From Pseudomonas sp. LS44 (GTDB lineage Bacteria; Pseudomonadota; Gammaproteobacteria; Pseudomonadales; Pseudomonadaceae): a stretch of DNA of 64,000 nucleotides. The notes under the pieces were generated by a model. That model did not search any database and had not been told where the DNA came from. It saw only the letters and a program-made list of their open reading frames with translations. Each line of letters starts with the position of its first letter. The stretch's first letter is position 1. A program made the position numbers and the translations under genes. Shown here piece after piece: positions 29,733 through 39,148 of the stretch. The DNA lies in the NCBI RefSeq assembly GCF_024730785.1, contig NZ_CP102830.1:2418001-2482000 (forward strand), given 5' to 3'.

Positions 29733-32700
29733 TCACCTATTGAGATTGGCGCCAATGCGGGCCAAGCCTTCATCAAGCCTGCGTCGCAAATCCGGGTGAA
29801 GCGTAGGCAAACGGGCAGCCACCCTGGCCAAATCTGCGGCGTGGTAAGCAACAACGCAGTTGCACAAGTAAATGAGCAGCTCTGCGGTCTCGTCGGGATA
29901 GCGTGTAACCGACTCGTTGTCGCGGAGCTCGTACAGCAGACTGCTGTGTTCAATTTGAATCGTCGGAGCGCGAATAGACAACGATACCGCTGAGGGGAAT
30001 GCATCTCCAAGATAAGGCAACCACTCCAGCATCTTGCGAATTTCCGCCTCATCCAGCACAGCAAGCACTCCTTGAAGCCGATCCTGCCAGTAAAGGTGCA
30101 GCCAACTGTCCCATAGCCGTTGCTTGGCATCCTGTTGCATTTGGCGAAGGAAGTATCCGAGATGAGCGGCGAAGCCGGTTCGATCTTCTAATGACCCGTG
30201 CTGGAAGAGCGCCGGTAACAGCTGCTGCATCGGATCAGCGACGTGAAACACGGCAAGCGCTGTGTAGAACTCAACGAAGCGGTGTCTCTGCTTAGGTAGG
30301 ACTGTACCAAGCGACTCTATTGCCGAGATGAAAGCCGGCATCAATGCCTCGACCAGGGCTGGATACAACCTTCCCCATACTAGGAAGCCATCCCAGGCCT
30401 GGGCAAACTTTTGTCTATCAACATCTATAAACAGAGAGACGATGTGTTGCTGTGCCCAAATTTCATCAAGGCTGAACAGAAAAGCCGTCTGACTGGCTAG
30501 CAAACTGCGTCCTAACCCACCCTTCGAGGTTGGGTCCTGCACCACCATCGTGAACCATTGCCGGTAATTTTCAGGAAGGACTCGCTCGGTTCCAGTCTTG
30601 CCGCTCAAGAGCAGCGAAAGGCCATTGATCCAAAACTCGACAATTTTTCCAGCTGGCCGATTGATGGCGCGCGATAACCAGTCGTCAATTTCCTCATCCT
30701 GCTCGTATGGCTCCAAGACGCCCCACACAGGTAGCGCAATTGCATTGGCACACTCCAGTAAGTCGAGAGCAAACGGCTTTCCCCCGTCTCTTACAAGGGC
30801 ATAGAGCAAGCTTGCGATATCGTATGCATGCGACGTATGAAGCTCGGGGTTTGATGCAACTTCCAGCAGGGCGCGCCAACCATCCACTGTTAGCTCAGAT
30901 TCCTGCAACCCTCCAATCACTGCAGGCCATAGATCGGATGTCCATAGCGACCGTTCGACCAAGACCCCGGCAAGAGCGAATGCCCAACTTGCTTTCTGTT
31001 TACATGCTTCTCTGACAGCCACGATCAAGCCATCTCGGTCAGGTCCGTCAAAGCGGCTCCCGTTGAAGGTCAGCAGGTCTTCAATTTGCTCTAAAGGGTC
31101 ACGGGCCAGCATCTGCTCAACGGACCACGGGCTCTGAAAGCCAACCCAGCCCGCCGAACCAGCCCAGTGTGTGAGATCAGGATGCTCCGACGGTCGCCAG
31201 TCCGGAAACTGGGCCTTGATCGGTGTCAACGCTGCTTCTGCCAAACTGCAATCGGGCTTCGACTGCAGTAACCAGGAAAGCCAATTGAAATGCGAGCGCG
31301 CCGTCTGCATTTCGCCAGGCCTGTCGTCGCTCGTCGGCAAAATGTGCGCAAGCACAGCGTCCACGACGGCCTGCCGCACTCCATCACTTGCCGCAGCGTA
31401 GTTCAGGGCTGCCATGCGGTGAACCTCGTGATGCTCCGAGAGCTCATGCAGGCCGACTCGATCCAGCAACCACCTCAAACGCTCGTCCGCCGACTTGCAG
31501 GTATGCACGATGACAGCGTGTATGGATAGCCGCCGCAACAGCGGCACATTCGAGGTGACAAGCCTTTCGATCCATGCATCGAGCAGCGTGGGTGCGTTGG
31601 CGGCGAGCCACTCCAGCGCATCTCGTGCGGCATCGATCACTACATCAATGGCTTCTGGATAGCGATCTTGCTCGTGAGGCTCGATCGCGGAGCGGCCGTA
31701 GCTCACCGGATCCCATTCAGGGGACGCCTTGTCCCAGGCTGCAAGGTCGTGGTGTATATCCTCCAGCCGACTGGTGATTCCGGACAGCAGAGGCTGCGCA
31801 ATCAAAGCCATGTGCGACTGAATGTGGTTGATCCAGATTTCATTCAGCGACCAATGATCAGCACGCAGGATGCAGTCTGCATCCAAGCGTCGGTCGCGTT
31901 CATTATCGTCTCCGTCGTGCCAAACAATGCCGGGCCTGATGGCAAGTCTGTGTTGGCTCATGTGGAGGAACACCTTCAACGTGAGCTGGAAAATTTCATT
32001 GCTGGCGCAGCGCTCCGCAAGCCACATCAGGACGTGGTGGTCCGCAGTGGATGGTGCACTCGCGAGCAAAATCGTGACCCAGCGCTTGAGGGCGGAGTTG
32101 TCCAGCGGCTTGTCCTTTGTGACGCCTAGTTCTCGCCCAATAGACCACCAGAGCACCGGATTAATCCGCAGGCCGTGCGCCGCAACCAAATCGAACATCA
32201 TCTCCGGATGTTCGATGGCAAAATGCTCCGCCAGCCACCAGGCCAGCAAGCGGTCTCGTTCACTGAGGTCTGCTGCATCGAAAAGTGCATCAAGGTGGTT
32301 GCGCGCATCCAGCCACTTGGGCCACTCCACATCTCGCGCGACGCCGACTAGAAAGCGTGTCGTGTGCACCTCGCGCAGCGCCTGTTCGACTTCACCAATA
32401 GCCTCTTCGTCCGCCGGTGGCACGCGGCTCCCCAAATCGGTCAATCGCGTTTGCCAGTCCAGCGCGCCACGCGTTGAACGCTCGGCGAGCTTTTGGATGC
32501 CGTCGTAGAGTTCCTTATAGGCGTCGGCCCCCGAGCCTGTGTTGAATCGAATGGGCTTGATGCCCAGAAGATCCCAGCTTCCATCCTCGTTGGTGAGTGC
32601 GAAGCGTCCTGCGACACCACTTGCAGGCAGGGCGCGCGCGAGGTAATTCATCACGACATCGTTGTGGCTGTAGCCAACGAACAGCACGGTGTATCGGCGG

Positions 32701-33251
32701 AATGCATCAACTAGAAAGCGTCTGGCCCAGCCTTCGGTGAGGTAGGCCCGGCCAAAGTCAGCATCGGTAAGAACAAGGTTCTGCGCATGTGGAAGTGCGC
32801 CATGAAGATGCACGATGCCGGCAAAGTTATATCCCAGCGGTAGCGCTGGAGCTCGATAAATCTCTGGCACGACCCCGAACAGAGCATGGGCCGCGGTCTC
32901 AAAATGCAGATCGAAGTTGGTGGTAACCAGTCTCACATGGTTTGATACGCGAAACAGGCGAAGTAAGTCGTGGTGAAGTGCGTTCGGAGCGCTACCTGAG
33001 GGGGAGAGTAATTGAGCGGCGCGCTCGTGAACGTTCACCTTGCGGTGTTGCAACTGCCCCAGAAAGCGATCTAGAGGATTGGAAGGCACTAACCCTGTTC
33101 CCTGAGCAATATCGCTGGTCAGTTTCTCAAAACTAGCCAGGTTTGATGGTGGTCCCATCGAGACCCCCGCACCAGCAAATATGACAAGCCTGTCGTCACG
33201 CATTGCATCGAATATGCAGTCGTCGAACTCGATAGCCCCGAGCTTCACCAT
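29733..33251 (-). CDS. SIR2-domain / DUF4020-type protein, probable phage defence, 1172 aa
   Basis: The N-terminal 250 residues are a SIR2-like NAD-binding domain: FAGAGVSMG at 25-33, VTTNFD at 109-114 (the Asn-Asp of the active site), IVHLHG at 146-151 with the presumed catalytic His, and LFVGYSHND at 190-198. The remaining 900 residues are helical and end in a region I assign to DUF4020 by architecture. Proteins with SIR2-like N-termini and long helical sensors are known antiphage effectors that deplete NAD on infection, so this is probably a single-gene defence system. GGAG lies seven bases before the ATG at 33251; an in-frame ATG at 33272 is less well placed. Base composition is lower in GC than neighbouring operons, and mobile-element traces lie upstream. 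Confidence 0.8.
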   Translation of the reverse strand: MVKLGAIEFDDCIFDAMRDDRLVIFAGAGVSMGPPSNLASFEKLTSDIAQGTGLVPSNPLDRFLGQLQHRKVNVHERAAQLLSPSGSAPNALHHDLLRLFRVSNHVRLVTTNFDLHFETAAHALFGVVPEIYRAPALPLGYNFAGIVHLHGALPHAQNLVLTDADFGRAYLTEGWARRFLVDAFRRYTVLFVGYSHNDVVMNYLARALPASGVAGRFALTNEDGSWDLLGIKPIRFNTGSGADAYKELYDGIQKLAERSTRGALDWQTRLTDLGSRVPPADEEAIGEVEQALREVHTTRFLVGVARDVEWPKWLDARNHLDALFDAADLSERDRLLAWWLAEHFAIEHPEMMFDLVAAHGLRINPVLWWSIGRELGVTKDKPLDNSALKRWVTILLASAPSTADHHVLMWLAERCASNEIFQLTLKVFLHMSQHRLAIRPGIVWHDGDDNERDRRLDADCILRADHWSLNEIWINHIQSHMALIAQPLLSGITSRLEDIHHDLAAWDKASPEWDPVSYGRSAIEPHEQDRYPEAIDVVIDAARDALEWLAANAPTLLDAWIERLVTSNVPLLRRLSIHAVIVHTCKSADERLRWLLDRVGLHELSEHHEVHRMAALNYAAASDGVRQAVVDAVLAHILPTSDDRPGEMQTARSHFNWLSWLLQSKPDCSLAEAALTPIKAQFPDWRPSEHPDLTHWAGSAGWVGFQSPWSVEQMLARDPLEQIEDLLTFNGSRFDGPDRDGLIVAVREACKQKASWAFALAGVLVERSLWTSDLWPAVIGGLQESELTVDGWRALLEVASNPELHTSHAYDIASLLYALVRDGGKPFALDLLECANAIALPVWGVLEPYEQDEEIDDWLSRAINRPAGKIVEFWINGLSLLLSGKTGTERVLPENYRQWFTMVVQDPTSKGGLGRSLLASQTAFLFSLDEIWAQQHIVSLFIDVDRQKFAQAWDGFLVWGRLYPALVEALMPAFISAIESLGTVLPKQRHRFVEFYTALAVFHVADPMQQLLPALFQHGSLEDRTGFAAHLGYFLRQMQQDAKQRLWDSWLHLYWQDRLQGVLAVLDEAEIRKMLEWLPYLGDAFPSAVSLSIRAPTIQIEHSSLLYELRDNESVTRYPDETAELLIYLCNCVVAYHAADLARVAARLPTLHPDLRRRLDEGLARIGANLNR

Positions 33252-33457
33252 TGATACACTCCAGCCTTCCATTCACTCTGCAATGGAGCTCCATCGATTT
33301 CGATGGAGGCATGCCAGTTCCACTGATTGTGTCAGCTTCCTGATGGGGCAAGCCTGAGCTGATTCTCTATCGTAGACAACTTTGTGATCGGCCACTGGTA
33401 GCCGTTGTGGCGAAGTCCGAAGGTCTTTATTAAAGATCTGAACGTCTGCAAAGGGTC

Positions 33458-33635
33458 GATTCTGTTGAAAAAGTCGGTCCCCGAGAGAGCTGGCTTTCGG
33501 CAGCTCAAAAAGCGCGCGATTTTGGCGTAGCTACGTAAAAACCAAGGCAGTTCTACCTTCCGAGCGAACCAGATTTCAACGTCGCCACCGCTCTTTCGTG
33601 GGGAAAAATCGTGGCGGGACTTTTTCAACAGAATC
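33458..33635. mobile_element. MITE-like element, 178 bp
   Basis: GATTCTGTTGAAAAAGTC at 33458-33475 is the exact reverse complement of 33618-33635. The interior has no intact gene. GGTC directly flanks both ends (33454-33457 and 33636-33639), a possible 4-bp target duplication. The terminal sequence with TTGAAAAAGTC resembles insertion-sequence ends widespread in Pseudomonas. It is probably a nonautonomous element mobilised by a transposase elsewhere. Confidence 0.7.
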
Positions 33636-33646
33636 GGTCGTAAGTA

Positions 33647-33806
33647 GTCATTAACGGGCGGCCGCTTTACCGGCTGCTGCCGATGTTGCCGCAGTTCCTT
33701 CGACGCTACCCCCCATGCCCGTCACCTGCCGTTGCGCGTCAGGGCGCTCATCGATTACCTAATCCAGGACAGCGAAGCGAATTCCATCGCCCCTAGGCTG
33801 CCATGA
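33647..33806 (+). pseudogene. LysR-type regulator remnant
   Basis: One frame reads RPLYRLLPMLPQFLRRYP, like the start of a LysR effector domain. After a frameshift near 33712 the next frame reads HLPLRVRALIDYLIQDSEA and ends at a stop (33804-33806), like a LysR C-terminus. The middle of the domain is missing and the helix-turn-helix part is absent, so this is a deletion remnant next to the MITE. Confidence 0.45.
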
Positions 33807-33943
33807 CAGGTCGGATACAGCAGAAGAGGATGAGGTCTTGGTGGGACGGGGCATGACGTGCCCCGCCTGCGGAGACTGGGCAAGGTGGACATCAGCCCCT
33901 CCATCGCCATCCTTCGTCGCCGGGGCCAAACGGCCCCGACAGA

Positions 33944-35086
33944 TCACAGTGTGCGGGCGATCAGCTCGCGCATGATGTCGTTGGCGCCGCCATAGATGCG
34001 AGTGATGCGGCTATCAATGTAATGGCGCGCTACCGGGTACTCGAGCATGTAGCCATTGCCGCCATGCAGCTGCAGGCAGGCGTCGACCACCTTGGAGTAC
34101 AGATCCGAGCACCACATCTTGGCCGCGGCCGCAGCTTCGGTGGTCAGTTTGTGCTCCAGGCAGAGTTCCATGCAGCGGTCGACATAGGTCTGGCCGATGG
34201 CGATCTCGGTCTTCAGATCGGCGAGCTTGAAGCGCGCATTCTGAAACTCGATGATCGGCTTGCCGAACACGGTGCGGCCTTGGGTGTAGTCAATGGTATG
34301 GTCGAGCACCGCCTGGGCACCGGAGATACTGGCGATGGCAATGGACAGTCGCTCCCACGCCAGCTCTTTCATCATCTGGTAGAAGCCCTTCCCTGGCTCG
34401 CCGCCAAGCACGCTACACACGGGGACCCGCACGTTCTCGAAGAACAGCATGGTGGTGTCCTGGGCGTGCAGGCCGACCTTGCGCAACGGTTTCGATTTGG
34501 TCACGCCCGGGCTATCCGCCTCGACCAGGATTAGCGAAATGTCCTGGGAGCCCTTGCCGCTGCTGCCGGTCTTCGCCACCACCACGATAAGGTCGCAGTT
34601 GGTGCCGTTGGAGATGAAGGTCTTGGCGCCATTGATGACGTATTCATCACCGTCCAGCACGGCACGGGTTTTCACCGCCTGCAGATCGGAACCGGTGTTC
34701 GGCTCGGTCATCGCCAGAGCCGCAATCACCTCACCACTCGCCATTTTCGGCAACCATTGCAGTTTCTGTTCTTCGGTACCGAAGTTGGCAATGTAGCCGG
34801 CACAGATGTCCTGAATGCCAAAGCCGTTCAGGCCGGTGACATTGGCGAAGGCTATCTCCTCCACCGTGATCATCGTGAACAGATGGTTGAGGCCCAAGCC
34901 GCCATAGGCTTCCGGCGTGGTGGCGTTGAGCATGCCCAGTTCGCCGGCTTTCCTCCAGATCTCGCGCGGGACGCGGCGGTCCTCTTCCCACTGCTCGTGG
35001 AACGGCATGCACTCATCAGCCAGGAAGCGGCGGACGGTACTGCGAAACTCTTCATGTTCGTGGTCAAACAAAGTGCGGGGGATCAT
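33944..35086 (-). CDS. acyl-CoA dehydrogenase, 380 aa
   Basis: FAD-dependent acyl-CoA dehydrogenase. ALAMTEPNTGSDL and TFISNGTN are the flavin/substrate segments. The C-terminal IYGGANDIMRELIAR places it in the long-chain/isovaleryl-like branch, with the presumed base in LAWERLSIA. The ATG at 35086 is preceded by AGAGGAT at good spacing; the frame is open to 35137. It diverges from a longer acyl-CoA dehydrogenase at 35346. It is related to the dehydrogenase at 14784, suggesting either duplicate function or successive steps. Confidence 0.92.
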   Translation of the reverse strand: MIPRTLFDHEHEEFRSTVRRFLADECMPFHEQWEEDRRVPREIWRKAGELGMLNATTPEAYGGLGLNHLFTMITVEEIAFANVTGLNGFGIQDICAGYIANFGTEEQKLQWLPKMASGEVIAALAMTEPNTGSDLQAVKTRAVLDGDEYVINGAKTFISNGTNCDLIVVVAKTGSSGKGSQDISLILVEADSPGVTKSKPLRKVGLHAQDTTMLFFENVRVPVCSVLGGEPGKGFYQMMKELAWERLSIAIASISGAQAVLDHTIDYTQGRTVFGKPIIEFQNARFKLADLKTEIAIGQTYVDRCMELCLEHKLTTEAAAAAKMWCSDLYSKVVDACLQLHGGNGYMLEYPVARHYIDSRITRIYGGANDIMRELIARTL

Positions 35087-35345
35087 GGTGGAATCCTCTG
35101 GAGACGGGTGGAACAGGTCCGCCCCACGGGCGACCATCTGCCCGCCACCTTAGGTAAAAGCGCTGCCAGCCGGACCACTCCCGTGGAGTTGGCTGAGGGG
35201 CCGAAAGGCTGGGGTCTGCCACTAGATGCCCTTCCAATGGAGTGGGAGAGACAAGCCGACAATCTGGTTAACTACCGCCCTCTTGCCGATGCGCCGCGAG
35301 CAATCGTCGCTAGCTACCCCAACGACAACCGATAGAGACCTTCCG

Positions 35346-37142
35346 ATGAGTGACTACACCGCCCCCCTACGCGACATGCAGTTCCTCCTCAACGAGTTTG
35401 GCCACTTGCAGCGCATCGCTGCCCTGCCCGGCTGCGAGGATCTGGGTAGCGATCTGGTCGACGCCATCCTCGCAGAGGCCGGGCGTTTCGCCGGTGAAGT
35501 GCTGTCGCCGCTGAACGTGATCGGCGACCGCGAAGGCGCGCGCTGGCACGACGGCGCGGTGAGCACCCCCGCTGGCTGGCGCAAGGCCTACGAGCAATTC
35601 GTCGAGGGCGGCTGGAACGCGCTGTCCTGCGAGCCAGAGTTCGGCGGCCAGGGCCTGCCGCGCCTGGTCTCGGCGCTGGTCGAGGAAATGTGGAACGGCG
35701 CCAACGTCTCCTTCGGGCTGTGCCCGATGCTGACCCGTGGTGCTATCGAAGCCATCGAACTGCGTGGCTCCGCGCACCTCAAGGAAACCTACCTGCCGAA
35801 GATGGTCAGCGGCGAGTGGACCGGATCGATGAACCTCACCGAACCCCAGGCCGGTTCCGACCTCGCCGCCGTGCGCAGCCGCGCCGAGCCGCAGGGCGAC
35901 GGTACCTACAAAGTGTTCGGCCAGAAGATTTTCATCACTTACGGCGAGCACGACCTCACCGACAACATCGTCCATCTGGTGCTGGCCCGCATACCGGGCG
36001 CGCCGGAGGGTGTCAAAGGCATCTCGCTGTTTGTCGTGCCGAAGTTCCTGGTCAACCCCGACGGCAGCCTCGGCGCGCGCAACGACGTGCGCTGCGTATC
36101 GATCGAGCACAAGCTCGGCATCCACGCCAGCCCGACTGCGGTACTGGCCTTCGGCGACCAGGGCGGTGCCACTGGCTGGCTGGTCGGCGAAGAAAACCGC
36201 GGTCTGGAATACATGTTCATCATGATGAACGCCGCGCGCTTCTCGGTCGGCATCGAAGGCATCGGCCTGGCCGAACGCGCCTACCAGCGCGCCCTCGCCT
36301 ACGCCCGTGATCGCGTGCAAGGCGGCGAACTGGGCGTGAAGAGCCGCGACAAGGTGGCGATCATTCGTCACCCGGACGTGCGCCGCATGCTGCTGTCGAT
36401 GAAGTCGCGTACCGAAGCGATGCGTGCGCTGGCTTGCGAGGTCGCCACGGCGATGGATTTTGCCCAGCGCCATGCCGACGCCGAACAGCGTCAGCGCAGT
36501 CAGGCCTTCGTCGACCTGATGATCCCGGTAGTCAAAGGCTGGAGCACCGAGAACGCCATCGACATCGCCTCGCTCGGCGTGCAGATCCACGGCGGCATGG
36601 GCTTCATCGAGGAAACCGGCGCCGCCCAGCACCTGCGCGATGCGCGCATCACCACGATTTACGAAGGCACCACCGGCATCCAGGCCGCCGACCTGGTCGG
36701 TCGCAAGATCGCCCGCGACGGCGGCCAGGCCATCGGCCAGCTGATCGAGCGCATGCGTACCGTCAAGGCGCAGCTCGGTGCGGCCGACAGCGCCAGCCTG
36801 AGCCGCATCGGCGCGGCCCTGGGCCAGGGCATCGGCGCCCTGCAGCAGGCCGTGCAGTTCATCGTCGCCGAGTACGACAGTGCGGTAGCCAAGGTCTCGG
36901 TCGGCTCGGTGCCGTTCCTCGAGCTGTTCGGCATCGTCGCCGGCGGCTGGCAGCTGGCGCGCAGCGCGCTGGTCGCCGAGCAGCGCCTGCGCGAAGGCAG
37001 CGGCGACACCGCGTTCTACCAGGCCAAGCTGCATACCGTGCAGTTCTATGCCGATCACCAGCTGACGCGGGCCAACGGCTTGGCAGACACCGTACTACAC
37101 GGTGGCGATGCCGCCCTGGCGATGGACGACGCGCAGTTCTAA
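35346..37142 (+). CDS. long-form acyl-CoA dehydrogenase with C-terminal extension, 598 aa
   Basis: About 200 residues longer than ordinary acyl-CoA dehydrogenases, matching the ~600-residue group with extra N-terminal and C-terminal domains. GSMNLTEPQAGSDL and IFITYGEHD form the flavin site. IYEGTTGIQAADLVGRK carries the catalytic Glu. After it comes a helical C-terminal domain of about 150 residues. The ATG at 35346 is chosen by homology of the start (MSDYTAPLRDMQFLL); the open frame to 35226 is unlikely to be translated. It diverges from the shorter dehydrogenase; the epoxide-hydrolase-like gene follows 100 bases later on the same strand. Confidence 0.92.
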   Translation: MSDYTAPLRDMQFLLNEFGHLQRIAALPGCEDLGSDLVDAILAEAGRFAGEVLSPLNVIGDREGARWHDGAVSTPAGWRKAYEQFVEGGWNALSCEPEFGGQGLPRLVSALVEEMWNGANVSFGLCPMLTRGAIEAIELRGSAHLKETYLPKMVSGEWTGSMNLTEPQAGSDLAAVRSRAEPQGDGTYKVFGQKIFITYGEHDLTDNIVHLVLARIPGAPEGVKGISLFVVPKFLVNPDGSLGARNDVRCVSIEHKLGIHASPTAVLAFGDQGGATGWLVGEENRGLEYMFIMMNAARFSVGIEGIGLAERAYQRALAYARDRVQGGELGVKSRDKVAIIRHPDVRRMLLSMKSRTEAMRALACEVATAMDFAQRHADAEQRQRSQAFVDLMIPVVKGWSTENAIDIASLGVQIHGGMGFIEETGAAQHLRDARITTIYEGTTGIQAADLVGRKIARDGGQAIGQLIERMRTVKAQLGAADSASLSRIGAALGQGIGALQQAVQFIVAEYDSAVAKVSVGSVPFLELFGIVAGGWQLARSALVAEQRLREGSGDTAFYQAKLHTVQFYADHQLTRANGLADTVLHGGDAALAMDDAQF

Positions 37143-37242
37143 GTCGATTTGTCGCGGACTGCGAAAGGGCCATGGACTCTTGGCCCCCTCCCCTAGGGGC
37201 GCCTGACCAGTGCCCCAATCGGCCCGAATCAAGGAGCCCAAC

Positions 37243-38193
37243 ATGCCCGTTATCGACCACCTACTGCTTGACGTTCATGGCATCACGCTCAGCTTGTACA
37301 GCGCAGGCCCGGCTGACGGTCGACCACTCTGGCTACTGCACGGTTTTCCCGAATGCTGGCACTCCTGGCGCCAACAGATCGAGCCGTTGGCTTGCGCCGG
37401 CTACCGAGTGCTTATTCCTGAAATGCGCGGCTACGGCCTGAGCAGCGCGCCGAGCGAGCCAGAGGCTTACGACCTGGTCACCCTATGCGGTGACATCCAG
37501 GCCGCGATGGACGTACTCGGCCACACCGAGGTCGGGGTGATCAGTCACGACTGGGGGGCGGGCATGGCCTGGTACCTGGCCATGCTCGAACCGCAGCGTG
37601 TCAAAACCCTGGTGACGATGTCAGTGCCCTTCGGCGGTCGCCCCAAACGCCCCGCCATCGACATCATGCGCGAGGTGAATGCTGGTCGCTTTAACTACAT
37701 CGTCTATTTCCAGGAGCCGGGTGACGCGGAGGCCAAGCTGGAGGCTGACGTCGCCCGCAGTCTGCGCCTACTGCTCGGCGGACAGGGCGAGGTGTTCCTG
37801 CAGGACAAACCCGCCGGCGCCCGCCTGCTCGACGGTCTGCCCGAACCACAGGACTTGCCGGCCTGGTGTACGGCCGAGGACTTCGCCATCTACGTGCGCA
37901 CCTTTGCCCGCGGCTTCCGGGGCCCGCTGAACTGGTACCGCAACTTCGCTCGCACCTGGCAGCGCACCGAAGCACTGGCCGGCCAGACCATTCTCCAGCC
38001 GACCCTGTTTCTGCTCGGTGAGCGCGACCCGGTCGGCAAGCTGGAAACCTATACGCTCAAGCGCATGGGCGAACGGGTGCCGAGACTCGAGCAGCACGTA
38101 CTGGAAGGCTGCGGTCACTGGATACAGAACGAACGACCGGCAGAAGTGAATGCCCTACTCAGCGACTTTCTCGACCGCCACTATCCGGCTTGA
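37243..38193 (+). CDS. alpha/beta hydrolase, epoxide hydrolase-like, 316 aa
   Basis: Alpha/beta-hydrolase of the epoxide hydrolase/haloalkane dehalogenase group. HGFPE (33-37) forms the oxyanion region. The nucleophile is Asp103 in ISHDWGAG, and the catalytic His292 is in GCGHWIQ. An Asp nucleophile favours an epoxide hydrolase or dehalogenase over an esterase. AAGGAG six bases before the ATG at 37243 fixes the start. It converges with the GntR regulator gene. In this setting it may open a cyclic epoxide or ester of the catabolised compound. Confidence 0.85.
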   Translation: MPVIDHLLLDVHGITLSLYSAGPADGRPLWLLHGFPECWHSWRQQIEPLACAGYRVLIPEMRGYGLSSAPSEPEAYDLVTLCGDIQAAMDVLGHTEVGVISHDWGAGMAWYLAMLEPQRVKTLVTMSVPFGGRPKRPAIDIMREVNAGRFNYIVYFQEPGDAEAKLEADVARSLRLLLGGQGEVFLQDKPAGARLLDGLPEPQDLPAWCTAEDFAIYVRTFARGFRGPLNWYRNFARTWQRTEALAGQTILQPTLFLLGERDPVGKLETYTLKRMGERVPRLEQHVLEGCGHWIQNERPAEVNALLSDFLDRHYPA

Positions 38194-38217
38194 AACGCCC
38201 GCGAACGGCGAGTTCGG

Positions 38218-38961
38218 CTAAGCCTGAACGTACATGTTCAGACGTTTCGCCGCGTTGTGCAGATGGTTTTCCGCGGCGGCGCTCGCTGCTTCGGCATTCC
38301 CGGCCTCGATCGCCTCGAAGATTGCCTTGTGCTCGTTCTGCACGTCCTGAATCAGCTCGGCGTAGTTCTTCGCGGTATTGCTGCGCGCCTGGCGGATCAG
38401 CCGACGGGCGTGCTGCTCCAGGTAATCGTTGAACGATTTGAAGTGGGGGTTCTTGGTGGCGTCAACGATGGCCTGATGAAAGGCAAAGTCCTCCTCCTCG
38501 CCCAGTTCGTCGTTGAGCACCGCGTACTCCATGCCGACCAGTGCCCGCTTGATGCACTTCAGGTCGTCAGGCGTACGCCGCAGGGCTGCGTAGCGAGCAG
38601 CAGCCGTTTCGAAGGTCACCAGCAGCTCAAGAATGTGCGCCAGGCTCTCACTGTCATCCAACGAGGACGCCTGCAAGCGAAAGGCCTGGCGCGCCCCCCG
38701 TTCGTTGACGAATACGCCCCGCCCCTGCTCAGCCCTGACGATGCCTTCGGACTTGAGCTGCGACAGGGCCTCGCGCACCGCCGAGCGCCCCACTGAGAAG
38801 CGCTCCTGTAGCGCGCTTTCGCTGGGCAGCTTGTCACCCGGCTGGAGCACCCCGCTTTCAATCTGTTGATACAGCCACTCGACAATCACCTCCGTCACCG
38901 GCTGGCGCGACTGTTCTGCTGTGGGAGTGGCCCGATTCGGGGTGTTCTGCGCAGTGCTCAT
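38218..38961 (-). CDS. GntR-family regulator, FadR/FCD subfamily, 247 aa
   Basis: An N-terminal winged helix-turn-helix (GDKLPSESALQERFSVGRSAVREALSQL, about residues 42-69) is followed by an all-helical FCD ligand-binding domain (DFAFHQAIVDATKNPHF). Members bind small organic acids and repress catabolic genes. The ATG at 38961 gives the usual length; the frame is open to 39072. Two TTGTCTGACA-type sites in the nearby divergent promoter (39938-40012) match the FadR-subfamily consensus TNGTNNNACNA, so this protein probably controls the SDR and the plus-strand cluster that diverge there. Confidence 0.9.
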   Translation of the reverse strand: MSTAQNTPNRATPTAEQSRQPVTEVIVEWLYQQIESGVLQPGDKLPSESALQERFSVGRSAVREALSQLKSEGIVRAEQGRGVFVNERGARQAFRLQASSLDDSESLAHILELLVTFETAAARYAALRRTPDDLKCIKRALVGMEYAVLNDELGEEEDFAFHQAIVDATKNPHFKSFNDYLEQHARRLIRQARSNTAKNYAELIQDVQNEHKAIFEAIEAGNAEAASAAAENHLHNAAKRLNMYVQA

Positions 38962-39008
38962 GTAGGCAAGCCTTGGATCCGGAGGGGTGATCATGGTCGG
39001 TATTCTTA

Positions 39009-39148
39009 GAGCCTGTTTACGATCTCCTGGCTCGCGGCCAGACCGCGTTAAAAGTGGCCTCAAAATGCTCATTTACACTTCGTAAACTGCGCTTTCTCGG
39101 CCACTTTTGCCTTGTCTGACTCTAATCCAGAAGATCGTAAACAGGCTC
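39009..39148. mobile_element. MITE-like element flanked by TTA repeats
   Basis: GAGCCTGTTTACGATCT (39009-39025) is the exact reverse complement of 39132-39148. TTA flanks both sides (39006-39008 and 39149-39151), a likely 3-bp target duplication, and the interior has no gene. The right-hand TTA is also the stop codon of the SDR gene, so the element landed exactly at that gene's end. IS5-like elements of the IS1031 group target TNA, which would fit, but the source element is not in the window. Confidence 0.7.

Larger units (their letters stand above)
33252..33943. other. 692-bp gene-poor stretch with mobile-element and pseudogene traces
   Basis: Between the defence gene and an acyl-CoA dehydrogenase. 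It contains a MITE-like element (33458-33635) and a LysR-type regulator remnant (33647-33806), listed separately. The left part (33252-33457) and the right part (33807-33943) show no gene I can support. Confidence 0.6.
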
